Assembly (NCBI GenBank): GCA_947683625.1
Contig: CANTUR010000919.1
Coordinates: forward strand, 62,001-126,000
Length of the DNA: 64,000 nucleotides
Direction of reading: 5' to 3'
Source of the DNA: Mallotus nudiflorus
Lineage: Eukaryota > Streptophyta > Magnoliopsida > Malpighiales > Euphorbiaceae
The notes under the pieces are model-generated. The model had not been told where the DNA came from. It saw nothing but the letters and a program-made list of their open reading frames with translations, and ran no database searches. The translations under genes were made by a program, and so were the position numbers. Below are positions 46,208 through 58,181 of this stretch, in pieces. Positions within the stretch are counted from its first letter, which is position 1; each line of letters begins with the position of its first letter.

Positions 46208-48322
46208 TATAAGCACCCAATTTTGGAATAATTTGAGTTTGGATGTGACAGAGAACCCGATGATGAAAATTGACTATGAAATTATATTTATTGGGTCTAA
46301 TTTATTGGTTTTAAAATAAATTATAAATTATTTTATTTATTTATTTTTTAGGACTTATATTTAAATTTCATTTTTAATTATTTCTTAAAAAAAGTTAAAA
46401 AAAAAAAAGGGAATTCGGTTAAAAGGCCAAATTAGCCTAAAGAAAATGAAAAAAAAATTAAAGAGAGGATGGGCCAATGTTGGCCCAAATGGACCAAAAC
46501 AAATTATAGTGAGAATGGCAGCAAGGCCATTGAATTCGCGAACTGAACATTTTTTTAAGATGAGATTGAATTGTATTTGGATTTTGATTTTGATTATCTT
46601 TTTTTTTTCTTTTTTTTTTTTAAATAAACAAGATTTCACATAGAAAGGAGAGGCTCCTAGGATTATTATAATTTTTTCTTCTACTTTATTTGACTTATAG
46701 GGGAGCTACAATACACTTACTTAGATTTTTTATATAATTTTTTTAGTTCTTTACCAAAGATCATATGAAATAAACTAAAAATCACAGATAAACATAACAA
46801 AAGCCATAGGTTTTCATCAACGGTGATTATCCTTCCAAGGGAAATCAATACTGCATTTCATTCTCAAATCTTTTTCTCCTTCTTCTTTTATTTTGATTTT
46901 GTTTTTATATTTAATTTTGTTTATTATTATTATTATTATTATTTTTAATCATTCATTGATTAATTTTTTTTATTCTCTTGATGGATGAAGTGACATGAAT
47001 TCACTATGGAAAACCCATGAAGATCCATGGAATGCCATGAATTAAATTTTTTATTTGAACATTATTTTTAGGGTTTCTAGGCATTTTATTTATTTCTATT
47101 TTATTGAATTTTTATTTTGCATTTTTATTTATTTGGCTTTTTGGATTGTATTTAATTTTATTTTTAATTTGTAGTAGATCATTGTAATAGCCCCATTAGT
47201 AGGAATAGTGAAATCCTGTGTGTGTGGTTGTGTGTTTATTTTTATTAATTGAGTAGTAAGATTAAGGTTTCAATTGGGTGATTAATTAAAATTATTGGCT
47301 ATAGAGATAATTAAGGTTTTTTTTAATTAAAATTGAATTAGATTTAAGTGGATAGAATTAGTGTTGCTTGTTATTATTTTAATTTGTTGTTTAAGGTCAC
47401 TTTAACTAAATTAGGTTTTTAGAAGAGATAGATTAATTGATTGTCTGATCTTTTATCTGATTGTTTTGATGTATTTTTATTGTTTTTGGGCCTATTTACT
47501 TTTTGTGTTTTGGGCCTTAAGCCCATGATAGGCTCTAACCCATTTAAATAAATTTAGGTTTTTAGGTTTAATTAATGAAAATACATCTTTAGGCCCATAA
47601 TTAATTATATTTAGAGTATAGATAACTTAGCCCCATTTAGTTAAATTAGACATAGGCCCACTTAATTTAATTAATTTAGACTTAACCTATTTAATTTAAG
47701 CCTTTTCCATAATTTTTAGATTTAAGATCACTTTAGAAATTAAATATGTAGAATTAGGCCCATTAATTTAAATACTTCATAAGTTGTAGATTTAGAGTCA
47801 GTTTTAGAACTAAAATAAATAAACTTAGGATAATTTAATTAAAATTAAATAAGAATTTGGTCCATTAGTCTTTAGGTTCACTTATAAATTAAAAAATGTA
47901 GATTTAGCTCATTTAATTAAAATTAATGTAGATTAGACTAACCTATGGATTGTGATAAATGCATTATTTTCGTGGATATTTCATGATTAGTTTGCCTAGA
48001 GTTGATTGTTTTAATAGGGGTTTATATGAAATTGCATGTAATTAGAGAGTAAGATAGTAATTCATAAAGTAATTCTAAAAGAACAAAAGACTGAAAGAAG
48101 TTGGTATTTCGTACCCAGAATCTCCTAGTTGTGGTACTAGCTTTCTTTTAGAGAATTGAGTACCACCTTTTTCAATTTGTCCCATTTATTACCTTGGGTG
48201 GCGACTCCTCATCTCCACGCCATGTCTTTGTGACAGTGGTTAGTGTATTCTCTAGAGCCCTAAGCTCAAATAGTGTCGCAATTGCTAAAATCTTGGGTGT
48301 GTGCTAAACCCCGTTGTCTACA
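46208..48322 (+). mobile_element. 5' LTR of element D
   Basis: 2115 bp; starts TATAAGCACCC (TG changed to TA) and ends CCGTTGTCTACA. A (TTA) run of about 7 units lies at 46920-46942. A PBS-like TGGCGACTCC is at 48199-48208, 125 bp before the true PBS. The A/T-rich frames at 46385-46643 on both strands are not genes. Confidence 0.92.
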
Positions 48323-48323
48323 G

Positions 48324-48341
48324 TGGCTACTCCACTAGGGA
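48324..48341 (+). other. Primer binding site of element D
   Basis: TGGCTACTCCACTAGGGA, one change from the class sequence, one base after the LTR. Confidence 0.85.
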
Positions 48342-48991
48342 TAAGAGATACTAATTCTACTTGTGTTCTTTAGAATTATTTTATTCTTGCATTCATTTTG
48401 CATGTCCCTATTAACTGACGACGTTGGTTTATGGTTCCATGATTCCACTAGCTTCATGGGATTTTAAATTGGCTAATCATCACTTTTAGCTTTAACTCGA
48501 TTCAAAAGAGATTACCAGTCTCATCTGACCAGAGTTTGTAACCCAAGTCTTAAAGGGGGGGTAGTCTTCTCTCGAGTTTGCAAAGGATGTTGGGCCCCTC
48601 TAACCTTAGCTTGTAATTCAAGTCTTAAAGGAGGACATCTTATTAACAGAACCTTGACCTTTTTCACTGGACTTAGCTCATATAATGGCCTATTAACTTC
48701 CCCTAGGATTTACCCAAATTGCTTGTGAATGTTGCCATGAGGTATTTTTATCTATAAAAGCCCAAGCCCATACTTTAGAAGCCCATTTGGGCTAATAAAG
48801 ATTGGGCTAATCTTTTATACTTAGAAATGTTATTTCTATGTTTTTACTACTTTGAGAGACTTGGCATGTGTGTTGGTTCTTAATATCCCCTGTTGATATT
48901 TAGGCCAAGACTAAAAATCATAGGACAAGAGACTTGCCATTGAATATGTGTGTGGGAGGAATAAGGTTGAAAGGATGTATATACACTTGAC
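48342..48991 (+). other. Untranslated leader of element D
   Basis: No gene. Same blocks as the other leaders; hairpin AGCCCATTTGGGCT at 48780-48793 followed by AATAAAG. Confidence 0.75.
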
Positions 48992-50224
48992 TTGTTGCAT
49001 AGCACATGCATCATGCATACATGCATCATACTAGCATTTTATTTTTCAGCCATCATAGATTCATCTGGGTCTTTTTGTGTTTGGAGTCGGAAAGGTGGAA
49101 AACTAGTAAGAATTGATTCAAGCACACAATCAGTTACAAAAGAGATCCTTAGTATATTGGAAAGGAGTCCTATTAATCCACTATACCTAGAAGTTGTATA
49201 GGTTAAACAAGCAGACGAAATGGAATAACAAGAGGGAGGAAACTGGACTCTAGAGGATGTCAAAGGAGCTTTGATGGATGACATGAGGGCTATGATACAA
49301 GGTGAACTGAGATAGGCTTTATCTGGATTGATGCAACCTACTGCTGCTATCATACCACCACCTATAATTGAGCAACTACCTACTGCTGCAACTGTCCCAC
49401 TTATTACAGATTCTCCACTTGCTACCAATAATGCTAGGGGGAAACTTATTGTTAGAAACCCACCTGCTATTGATGTGAAGCTTGAGGATGTTGAGAACTA
49501 CATGATAGAAAAGGCAAAGAGAGAATCACTTGAACTATTACAAGACCATAAGTCCAAGCAGATGAAAGCACTGACTTAAAAGATGTCCAAAATGGAAGAA
49601 TTGATGAGAGGACAAGGCATTAGATATTCATTTGACTTTGATGATGTGATGCAATTTGAGAAAGATAAGTTGCCTGATAAGTTCAAGATGCCACAACTGC
49701 AGAAGTTTAATGGTACTGGAGACCTAAGGATCCACCTTAGTCAATATACAACTACTATGAGCACCACTAAAGCTCCTCTATCTGTAGTTACCAAATTATT
49801 TGTACTATCCTTGGAGGGCATGGTTATTAATTGGTATCATGGGTTGGAGAAGTCTATCCTAGCAGACTGGAAGGAACTGTGTACCACTTTTTTGAAGCAA
49901 TATGACTATAATACCAGGCTTAAAGTGTCCATCAGGAATCTAGAACTGACCAAGCAGAAGCCTAATGAATCATTTTTAGATTTTCTAGCTAGATTCATTA
50001 ATACGGCAGGATTATTGAAAAATAAGCTATCTGAAAAGGATCAGGTTAGGATGATAGTCCAAAATGTATCACCTAATCTAGTTGAGAGGTTACAGATGAT
50101 GAACCCTAAGGCATTTATAGACCTTTATGATGATGGGTTGCAAGCTGAAGAGATTGAAAGTGAGAAACAAAAGATTGCTAAAAGCACCGGAGTAAGAAAC
50201 TACCCAACTAGGGGCATACAATAA
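48992..50224 (+). pseudogene. gag: gag of element D (best-preserved gag; a few in-frame stops)
   Basis: One reading frame throughout, with stops at 49199, 49226, 49313 and 49577. Order: N-terminal part ('VWSRKGGKLVRIDSS'), a 'GNWTLEDVKGALMDDMRAM' helix, a Pro/Ala-rich spacer (49328-49470), a coiled-coil-like 'ENYMIEKAKRESLELLQ' stretch, then a 213-residue uninterrupted piece with 'IRYSFDFDDVMQFEKDKLPD', 'DLRIHLSQYTTTMS', 'INWYHGLEKSILADWKEL', 'TKQKPNESFLDFLARF' and 'QVRMIVQNVSPNLVERL'. These are the retrotransposon gag (capsid) signatures. The start is uncertain; the first Met at 48992 lies in leader-like sequence and the real one may be the later 'ME' near 49220. Confidence 0.85.
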
Positions 50225-51254
50225 GGAAACATTAGCCAAATTGTGGAAGTGCATGTTGTTCAATAACTAAAGAGGTTCTTCAATTTTAACTAACCTTTGT
50301 CAAAAGTCTTAGAATGCCTGATGCAAAAAGCCTTACTTAAACCTTTACCTAATCCAAACCCACCAAACCCAAATATCCCAGGCTATAACTTAAACAAGCA
50401 CTACAAATTCCATCAAAACCTTTAACACTCCACAGATAACTACATTTGCCTCAAACATGAAATCTAAAACCTTATAGACTCTGGAAAGATCACATACCCT
50501 GAAAACCTAAGTACAAAAAATAATCCTTTCCCAAACTACCAAAATGTACCACCCCAGCTACCATGATGATCAACTCAAGAGTTAGTGAGGAAGAAGTGTT
50601 AAGTTCCTTTGAGGACCTAGACCTTAAAACTAATGAGATATCTCCTAATGCCCTTAGGGATATGGAAAGAGTAGAAGACTTATTAGGTTAGCCTTCAGGA
50701 AATTTCAACTATAAGGTATTTTATACTAAACCACCTTCTTTTGACATACCCTTTGAGTCAATTGTGCCTACAAGATGGGGTGATGAGTTGATGATGAGAA
50801 GCTGCTAGACAAGAAAGAAAAATACACATTTAAGGAATAAAAAGATGAAATCATGGAGAAAGTCGGTAAGAACATGCAAGAATAATTTTTATGTCAATCA
50901 CTTGAAGGACAGACACTATAAGAGTTAACATCCCTAGCATCTAGAATAGGAAATAATTTTTTTATTGTCTTTTTTGAATAAAATTTTAGTTTCTATAAAA
51001 CTTATTTTGTTTTAGTGATCAATGACATGAATTCTGATCATGCTTACTTATGTATTGTCATCCTGATAGTACTATGCATTATGATATTGATAGTGTTTGC
51101 ATGTTTGACATTAATTTAATTCAATTAGATTCATTCAGCATGGGCACAATGCAAATTCAAAGAACATTCATATATCACATATGTAACTTTTGAGGATAGA
51201 AATTTGAGAGAAAGGAAAAGTGAAAACAAAAGGAGAAAAAAAAGAAAGAAAAAG
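50225..51254 (+). pseudogene. gag end, connector and RT-entry remnants of element D
   Basis: Decayed zinc knuckle near 50395-50440, connector with the 'PTRWGDE' segment (about 50765-50790), a jump at about 50865-50890 past protease, then the pre-RT segment 'VINDMNSDHAYLCIV' (51018-51065) ending in 'HSYIT' (51170). At about 51255 it goes straight to post-integrase sequence ('AGGAAATCTAAAAAGACTAA'). About 3 kb of pol is missing relative to C. Confidence 0.75.
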
Positions 51255-51490
51255 GACAATCAGGTAAAAATGAGAGAAAAATATTATGTTAGGAAATCTA
51301 AAAAGACTAATTGGTAACAAGAGTTGTATCATGTGGTATAATGAATGTTCTCATTTTTTCCCTAATGAATAAATGAAATTGAATTTGAAATTTTTGTTCA
51401 AATATCATATATTCGTCTTTATCATACTGCATAAGTATTTGAATGGAAAGACAATACATAATGAAAACTAAAATTAGAGCTATAAGATCA

Positions 51491-53020
51491 CTATTTTTAT
51501 CTTCTTGTCACCCCTCTGTGATTCTACTTGTAAGTCTAATGTCCCCTTATACCTTGGGAATTCAGGTGGCTTAAATAACTTACTTCACAACCCATACCTT
51601 ATAACTATCATCAATCATTGCATCAACATCAAGCCTCATATTCTGCTCAAGAGTCCTTCGAAGTGCAAGTTTAGTTGATTTCATCATTAAGAACTCGCTT
51701 CAGTCAGTTCGCCCACTCCTCTGCATTTTTAAGCATGAGATTGCAACTAATAGGGTTAGTAAGTTAAAGGATCAACAACAATAGTGAAAAAACTGGGTCT
51801 CTTGTATATGAAAATGAAAAAAAACTATTAGAATAGTGTGAATGAATCCAGAATGAAGCTGGGGGAAAAATGTAATTATGGGGGCAAATTACATAATAGT
51901 AAGTATGCATTCAAAGAGCAAAGATGGAACACTGAAGTATAAGAGCCAGTATAAGAGATCTCAAGGTAGAAAGAAGCATGCAAATACATTAGTTATCATA
52001 CAATAAAAGCAATAGTAAAAAGAAAAGTTCAACAATGCATCAGTTAATCATAAGCTCCAATGTCGAGCCATAGACCCCATTTGCTAGCATAGTCATCTAT
52101 CTAAAAAATTGTATCAAAGGCTCTAGCATCAGAAGTACTAACAGCAAGGCATTTAATGCTCAAACCTATAGGCAGTTGATGAGGTACCTTATTCTCACAC
52201 TCCAAGTTATAAACATAGGTCTGTTCCAAATAGGAGATCCATTAGGATCATGCATGTCATACATAACATGCATACACTTGCATACATTTATTATGAAATA
52301 CTTGCTTTGCATAATAAAGTCTTTGAGCCTAGATAGGATTGTGCAAACACTTTACTACTAACATCTAAAATTAGTATTGTAAAAGTGCAGAAAGGTAGTT
52401 CGGATGTTCACATATAAGGGAAAAGGGTAACACTATTAAGGTGAACTTGATACTTAATGGTACTTTATAACTCAGGAGTTTAATAAATCATGAGCCCATA
52501 TAGTAAGGGAATATCACTGATAGTGACACTTATAAAAGCATCATCATGGCGACCTCAAGAGGCTGCATAGGACATTTAAGCTCCTCAACTTCAACATCCA
52601 TCTCCATAGTCTTATCTAGAGCATCATTTGGAATATCTCTGCATAATAGTTAGACTAGTGTAGGGTAAGGAATATGGTGAGGAAAAGGTCCAACATGTCA
52701 ACAATACGTTTGTTAGCCCTATAAAAGGGAAGGATGCACTCAAAACCTAAAATGAATGCACTCTGAAAAATTATTTGATTATGAAATCAGATTTCTAACT
52801 CCTGAACTTTTTTGCAGGAGATATCAAGAAGAGAAATGAAGCCCTTTACCATAGCATTAATGGAATGGAAAAAATACAAACGTAGCCTAGAGCCACAACT
52901 TCAATGGTGGAGTATTATGAATTTTATGATCAAAGACATCATCACCATAATTAAAAGGGAAGAATGCAAAAGAATAATACTGCATTTTGACAAAATCTCT
53001 TCACTTGCAAATAGACTATC
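51491..53020 (-). pseudogene. Antisense gene of element D, strongly decayed
   Basis: Minus-strand sequence lines up with the antisense genes of A and B at several points: the C-terminal 'DVDAMIDDSYKVWVVK' (about 51640-51580), a central 'LECENKVPHQLPIGLSIK' (52200-52150) and the intron-like CATGCATGTTATGTATGACATGC region (52280-52250). No PMD core recognised. Stop near 51491. Confidence 0.5.
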
Positions 53021-53539
53021 CTAACTTATGGTATTTTATGTAAGGAAAAATAAAAGAGAAGGAGGAAGGGAAAGGAACCAATACATTAGTAAGATCGAGA
53101 AAGATTGCAAATCCTAATCATTCATTAGAGTATCACCTTGTATGGCAAACAACTTGCCAAACACTCATCAAAATAATAAAAAGAAGTAACATAACTCTAT
53201 TTCCTTAGATTCTATAATAAAGTACCATCTCAATCATAAAATTCACAAATTTAAAGTACATTCATCCACTTTATGAGATCATGTTCGAAAAGCCTATCTT
53301 ATGACCTTTAATTATAATGGCTTTTTTTATTAGCCTTATAGAATTCAAATGTTTAGTTAGCGGCTTTGTGTTGATAGTTTATAAACTTTAATCAATCTAA
53401 TGCTTGGTTTGCACTCAAACGAGGGGAAAAATATACAAAAATAAAATATATGGACTTGTAGTATAAATTGCTTGAATTTCAAAGTATCATTTTAGTCTTT
53501 TGAAAAATAAATGTGCATATAATCTACTCCAATGCTAAA

Positions 53540-53860
53540 AAATGAGTATGAATACAAAATCCCTTGATGATATCCATGTTGAGTAATATGAGAAAGGCAG
53601 GGGAATACTAAGAGGTGACTCAAAAAAAGAGCAAGCATAATTTACTCCATTTCTCATAAATGAGTAAGAGTATCAACATGAAACTTCTAGCGGTATCCAC
53701 ATTAAGTAATACAAGAAAGGCAGGGGAATACTAAAAGAGGACCATGCTAAAAACTACTCTATTTACTCCAATACTCTGTAAGATTATGAGTATCCAAAGG
53801 ACCTTTCTAACGGTATCCACACTGAGTAATATGAGAAAGGTGGGGGAATACTCGGATAAG
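53540..53860. repeat. Three tandem units of about 121 bp in element D
   Basis: AGAAAGGCAGGGGAATACT at 53591, 53714 and 53834; each unit also has TACTCCA..ATGAGTA and CGGTATCCACACTGAGTAAT. GAGTA/TACTC pairs flank each unit. Confidence 0.8.
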
Positions 53861-54384
53861 GAAGAAAAGCACAAAAATAATTGAAAGGCTATTTTGATAC
53901 TTAGAATTCAATATATTTATACTTAAATTCCATGAGTTTTGTGTAGCAAATTCTCTCTAAAATTAGGTGTGAAAGTAAGCTCTTCACTTAAAAAAAGATA
54001 TGCTCTCAGCATAAGATGGTTAACAATGCCTTTGACCTTTGCAAATGGCAAATAAATGATAGTTATGAAAATAAAAAATAGTGAGACTCATTGAGTGCAT
54101 GCTATCTCATGAAAAGTGATGATTTTTCTCATAAATTTTCAATATTATAATGTACTTTTTTAAATTCATCATGATTGAAACTAACTTTAACAAGTTTATT
54201 GGAATTGAAAATCTAAAAGGAAGTGCACCCAACTTATAGAGTTGGTTAACACAACAAAATTCAAAGTCACTCGGTAGAGAAATTCTAATCAGTCAACATA
54301 ATAAAATTCAAAGTCAGTTAACAAAAATGCTAATAAGTTCGCACAATGAATTTAAAGCAATCAACTCAAACAACCAAAGATAAA
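53861..54384. other. Unassigned stretch of element D
   Basis: AT-rich, no gene or repeat recognised; part of D's region between the antisense relic and the 57-60 bp array. Confidence 0.6.
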
Positions 54385-55700
54385 AATTATGAGCAGTTAT
54401 GGACTACAGTAGCAAAGGTGAGCAATAAAAGGATTGCAGTCAATTTATAAGCAATGATGGATTGTAATATCATCGGTGAATAATGGAAGGGTTGCAACTA
54501 ATTACAAGTAGTTATGGATTGTAGCATTATCAAAGGCAAGCAATGAAAGGATTGCAGTCAATTTACAAGCAATTATGGATTGTAACATCATTAGTGAGTA
54601 ATGGAAAGGTTGCAACTAATCATGAGAAATTATTAACTATAGCATCAAAGGCGAGCAATGTAAGGGTTATAACTAATTATGAGCAATTATAGACTGTTGC
54701 ATCAAAGGCAAACAATGAAGGGATTATAGTTAATTTATGAGCAATTATGGATTACAGCATCATCAGTGAGAGATGGAAGGGTTATAACTAATCGCGATTA
54801 GTTATGGATTGTAGCATCAAAGGTAAGCAATAAAAGGATTTCAATCAATTTACAAGAAATTATGGATTACAACATAATCGATGAGCAATGAAAGGGTTGC
54901 AGCTAATTGTGAGCAGTTATAGATTGTAGCGTCATCAACGAGCAATGAAAGGTTTACAACTAATCACGAGCAGTTATAGACTGCAGCATCATCAGTGAGC
55001 AATGAAAGGGTTACAGCTAATCATGAGCAATTATAGATTGCAGCATCATCAATGAAAAATAATAGGGCTATAGCTAATTGTGAGCAACTATGGATTGTAG
55101 CATCATCAATGGGAAATGAAAGAGCTACAGCTAATCAAGAGCGATTATGGATTACAGCATCATCGGTGAGCAATGTAAAGGTTGTAGCTAATTGCAAGCA
55201 GTTATGGATTGTAGCATCAAAGGCATGCAATGAAAGGATTGCAGTCAATTTGTAAGCAATTACGATTACAGCATCATAGGCAAGAAACGAAAGGGTTACA
55301 ATTAATTAAAAATTAGCCAACAATTACAAATTGGAGTATTAAAGGTGAGCAATAAAAGGGGTTGTAGCTAATTATGAGCAATTATGGATTGCAACATCAA
55401 AAGCAAGCAATGAAAGGGTTACAGTTAATTAAAATCATCAATGAGCAAGGAAGAGATTGCAGCTAATTAAAAGCCTTAAATAGTTACGGACTGCAAAATC
55501 AAAAGGTGAGCAACAAAAGGGTTATAGCCGATTAAAGCCAACAAGCAATGAAAGGTTATAGCTAATCAAAATCATCAATAAGCAATGAAAGGATTGCAAC
55601 AGAATCAAAATTCGTGAGTAATTACAGACTACAACATTAAAGGTAGACAATAAAAGAGTTACAGTTGTTCAAAACTTGCCAACAATTATAGATTATAGCA
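54385..55700. repeat. 57-60 bp tandem array of element D, about 22 units
   Basis: Unit: GAGCAGTTATGGATTGTAGC, ATCATCGGTGAGCAATGAAA, GGGTTGCAGCTAATTGT. Landmarks at 54392, 54451 and 54508 give 57-60 bp. Unlike the A and B arrays I see no strong inverted repeat. Many units are 57 bp, so a 19-residue repeat 'NERATANCEQLWIVASSVS' stays in frame for four units at 55052-55255; probably by chance. Confidence 0.85.
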
Positions 55701-55773
55701 GTATCAAGCCTACATTGAGGAATGATAAAAGCAACATTGCGTAATTTAGTTTTATAGACAAAAGCTCTGTAAT

Positions 55774-55830
55774 ATGACGAGTACAATGTATCCTCCAAAT
55801 CAATGCTATACATTCGAGTATAGTGTTTCC
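55774..55830. repeat. Single relic of the 61-bp hairpin unit in element D
   Basis: GACGAGTACAATGTATCCTC then GCTATACATTCGAGTATAGT, the same unit as the A array. It shows that D's ancestor had the A-type array. Confidence 0.8.
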
Positions 55831-56013
55831 TCAGGTGTTTTAAGATTTTTCCTAGTGTTGTATGGCAACATAAGCATTCATTATGAACTGAAGATTACTT
55901 ACAAGCAAAATCCTCAAGGTGCAAAGGTAAGTATCTTAACTCTTTACTTAGAAATTGTGTGCTTATTTGATTTGCTGCAATTTGTAAAGCAAATAACGAC
56001 AAAAGGGGACAAC
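55831..56013 (+). other. Conserved pre-PPT region and polypurine tract of element D
   Basis: Hairpin GTGTTGTATGGCAACAT (55855-55871), donor-like AAGGTAAGTATCTT (about 55923), ATTTGTAAAGCAAAT (55980-55994) and tract ACAAAAGGGGACAAC before TGTAACC at 56014. Confidence 0.8.
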
Positions 56014-56712
56014 TGTAACCATCCAATTTTGGTATGATTTGAATTTAGATGTGACAGAGGACCCAATGACGAAAATTGACTATGAAATTATATTTATTGG
56101 GTCTGATTTATTGATTTTGAAGTAAATGATAAATTATTTTCATTTTTTATTTTATTTATTTATTTATTATTTTTAATTATTTCTTAAAAAAAGTTTTTAA
56201 AAAAAGGGAATTCGGCCAAAGGGCCAAATTAACCTAAAGAAAATGAAAAAATATTAAAAAGAGGATGGGCCAATGTTGGCCCAAATGGACCAAAACAAAT
56301 TATGGTGAGAATGGTAGCAAAGTCATTGAATTTGTGAATTGAACATTTTTTTTAAAGATGAGACTGAGTTGTATTTGGATTTTTATTTTTATTATCTTAT
56401 ATTTTTCTTTTTTAAATGAATAAGATTTCATATAGAAAAGGGAGGCTCCTAGTATTATTATGATTTTTTCATCTACTTTCTTTGATTCTTAGGGGAGCCA
56501 CAATACACCTACTTAGATTTTTTATGTGTTTTGCTTTACTTTTTTGCCAAAGATCAGATGAAATAAACTAACAATCACAAACAAACGCAATAAAAGTCAC
56601 AGGTTTTCATCAACGGTGATCATCCTTCTCAAGGAAATCAATACTGCATCTCATTCTCAAATCTTCTTCTCCTTTTTCTTTTATTTTGATTTTATTTTTA
56701 TATTTTATTTTG

Positions 56713-56781
<69 letters not shown>

Positions 56782-58176
56782 TTAATCATTCATTGATTAA
56801 TTTTTTTATTTTTATTATCTTGATGGATAGGGTGACATGAATTCACTATGGAGAACAAAACCTATAGAGAACCCATGAAGATCCATGGAATGCCATGGAT
56901 TAAATTTTGTATCTGAACATAGTTTTTAGGGTTTCTGGGTATTTTATTTATTTATTTATTGTTTTGTTTTGCATTTTTATTTATTTGGCTTTTTGGGTTG
57001 TATTTAATTTTATTGTTAATTTGCAATAGATTATTGTAATGGCCCCAATAGTATGAATAGTGGAATCCTGTGTGTGTGGTTGTATGTTTATTTTTATTAA
57101 TTGAGTAGTAAGATTAAAGTTTTAATTGGGTGATTAATTAAAATTAATGGCTATAGAGATAATTAAGGTTTTTTTTAATTAAAATTGAATTAGATTTAAG
57201 TGGATAGAATTAGTGTTGATGTTATTATTTTAATTTGTTGTTTAAGGTGACTTTAACTAAATTAGGTTTTTAGAAGAGATAAATTAATTGATTGTTTGAT
57301 ATTTTATTTGATTGTTTTAACGTATTTTTATTGTTGTTGGGCTTATTTACTTTTTTTGTGTTTTGGGCCTTAAGCCCATGATAGGCTCTAACCCATTTAA
57401 ATGAATTTAGGTTTTTTAGGTTTAATTAATGAAAATACATCTTTAGGCCCATAATTAATTAGATTTAAGGTAGAGATAACTTAGGACCTTTTTAGTTAAA
57501 TTAGACATAAACCCACTTAATTTAATTAATTTAGACTTAGCCTATTTAATTTAAGCCTTTTCCATAATTTGTACATTTAAGATCACTTTAGAAATAAAAT
57601 AAGTAGAATTAGGCCCATTAATTTAAATACTTCATAATTTGTGGATTTAGGCCCATTTTTAGAATTAAAATAAATAAACTTAGGATCATTTAATTAAAAT
57701 TAAATAAGAATTTGGTCCATCAGTCTTTAGGCTCACTCATAAATTAAAACATGCAGATTTAGCTCATTTAATTAAAATTAATGTAGATTAGACTATCCTA
57801 GGGATTGTGATGAATGCATTGTTTACTTGTATATTTCATGACTAGTTTGCCTAGAGTTGATTGTTTTAATAAAGGTTTATATGAAATTGCATGTAAATAG
57901 AGAGTAAGATAGTAATTCATAAAGTATTCTAAAAGAACATGAGACTAAAGAAAGTTATTATTCCATACTTAGAATCTCCTGGTTGTGGTGCTAGCTTTCT
58001 TTTAGAGAATTGAATACCACCTTTTTCGATTTGTCCCATTTATTACCTTAGGTGGTAGCTCCTCATCTCCACGCTATGTCTTTATGACAGTGGTTAGTGT
58101 GTTCTCTAGAGCCCTGAGCTCAAACAATGTCACAGTTGCTAAAATCTTGGACGCGGACTAAACCCCGCCGTCTACA
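56014..58176 (+). mobile_element. 3' LTR of element D
   Basis: 2163 bp; starts TGTAACCATCC and ends CGCCGTCTACA. Differs from the 5' LTR at many single sites and in its (TTA) run, so D is not recent. The open frame at 56616-56840 is the TTA run read as poly-Tyr. Confidence 0.92.
56714..56781. repeat. (TTA)n microsatellite, about 22 units
   Basis: In the D 3' LTR; the 5' LTR has about 7 units at 46920-46942. Confidence 0.95.
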
Positions 58177-58181
58177 GAGTC

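Larger units (their letters stand above)
46208..58176 (+). mobile_element. Element D: non-autonomous Tat-type retrotransposon nested in the A/C LTR
   Basis: 11,969 bp. LTRs 46208-48322 and 56014-58176, PBS 48324, leader, gag 48992-50224, connector, then a jump past RT, both RNase H domains and integrase to the post-integrase region, a decayed antisense gene, two kinds of tandem repeats, and polypurine tract 56000-56013. Flanked by exact GAGTC copies. It has a gag but no pol, so it would have needed enzymes from a relative such as B or C. Confidence 0.92.

Noticed and set aside
46385..46643. Overlapping frames on both strands
   Set aside because: A/T-rich LTR sequence; the 3' LTR of D does not keep them open.
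56616..56840. Poly-Tyr open frame
   Set aside because: Reads the (TTA) microsatellite.
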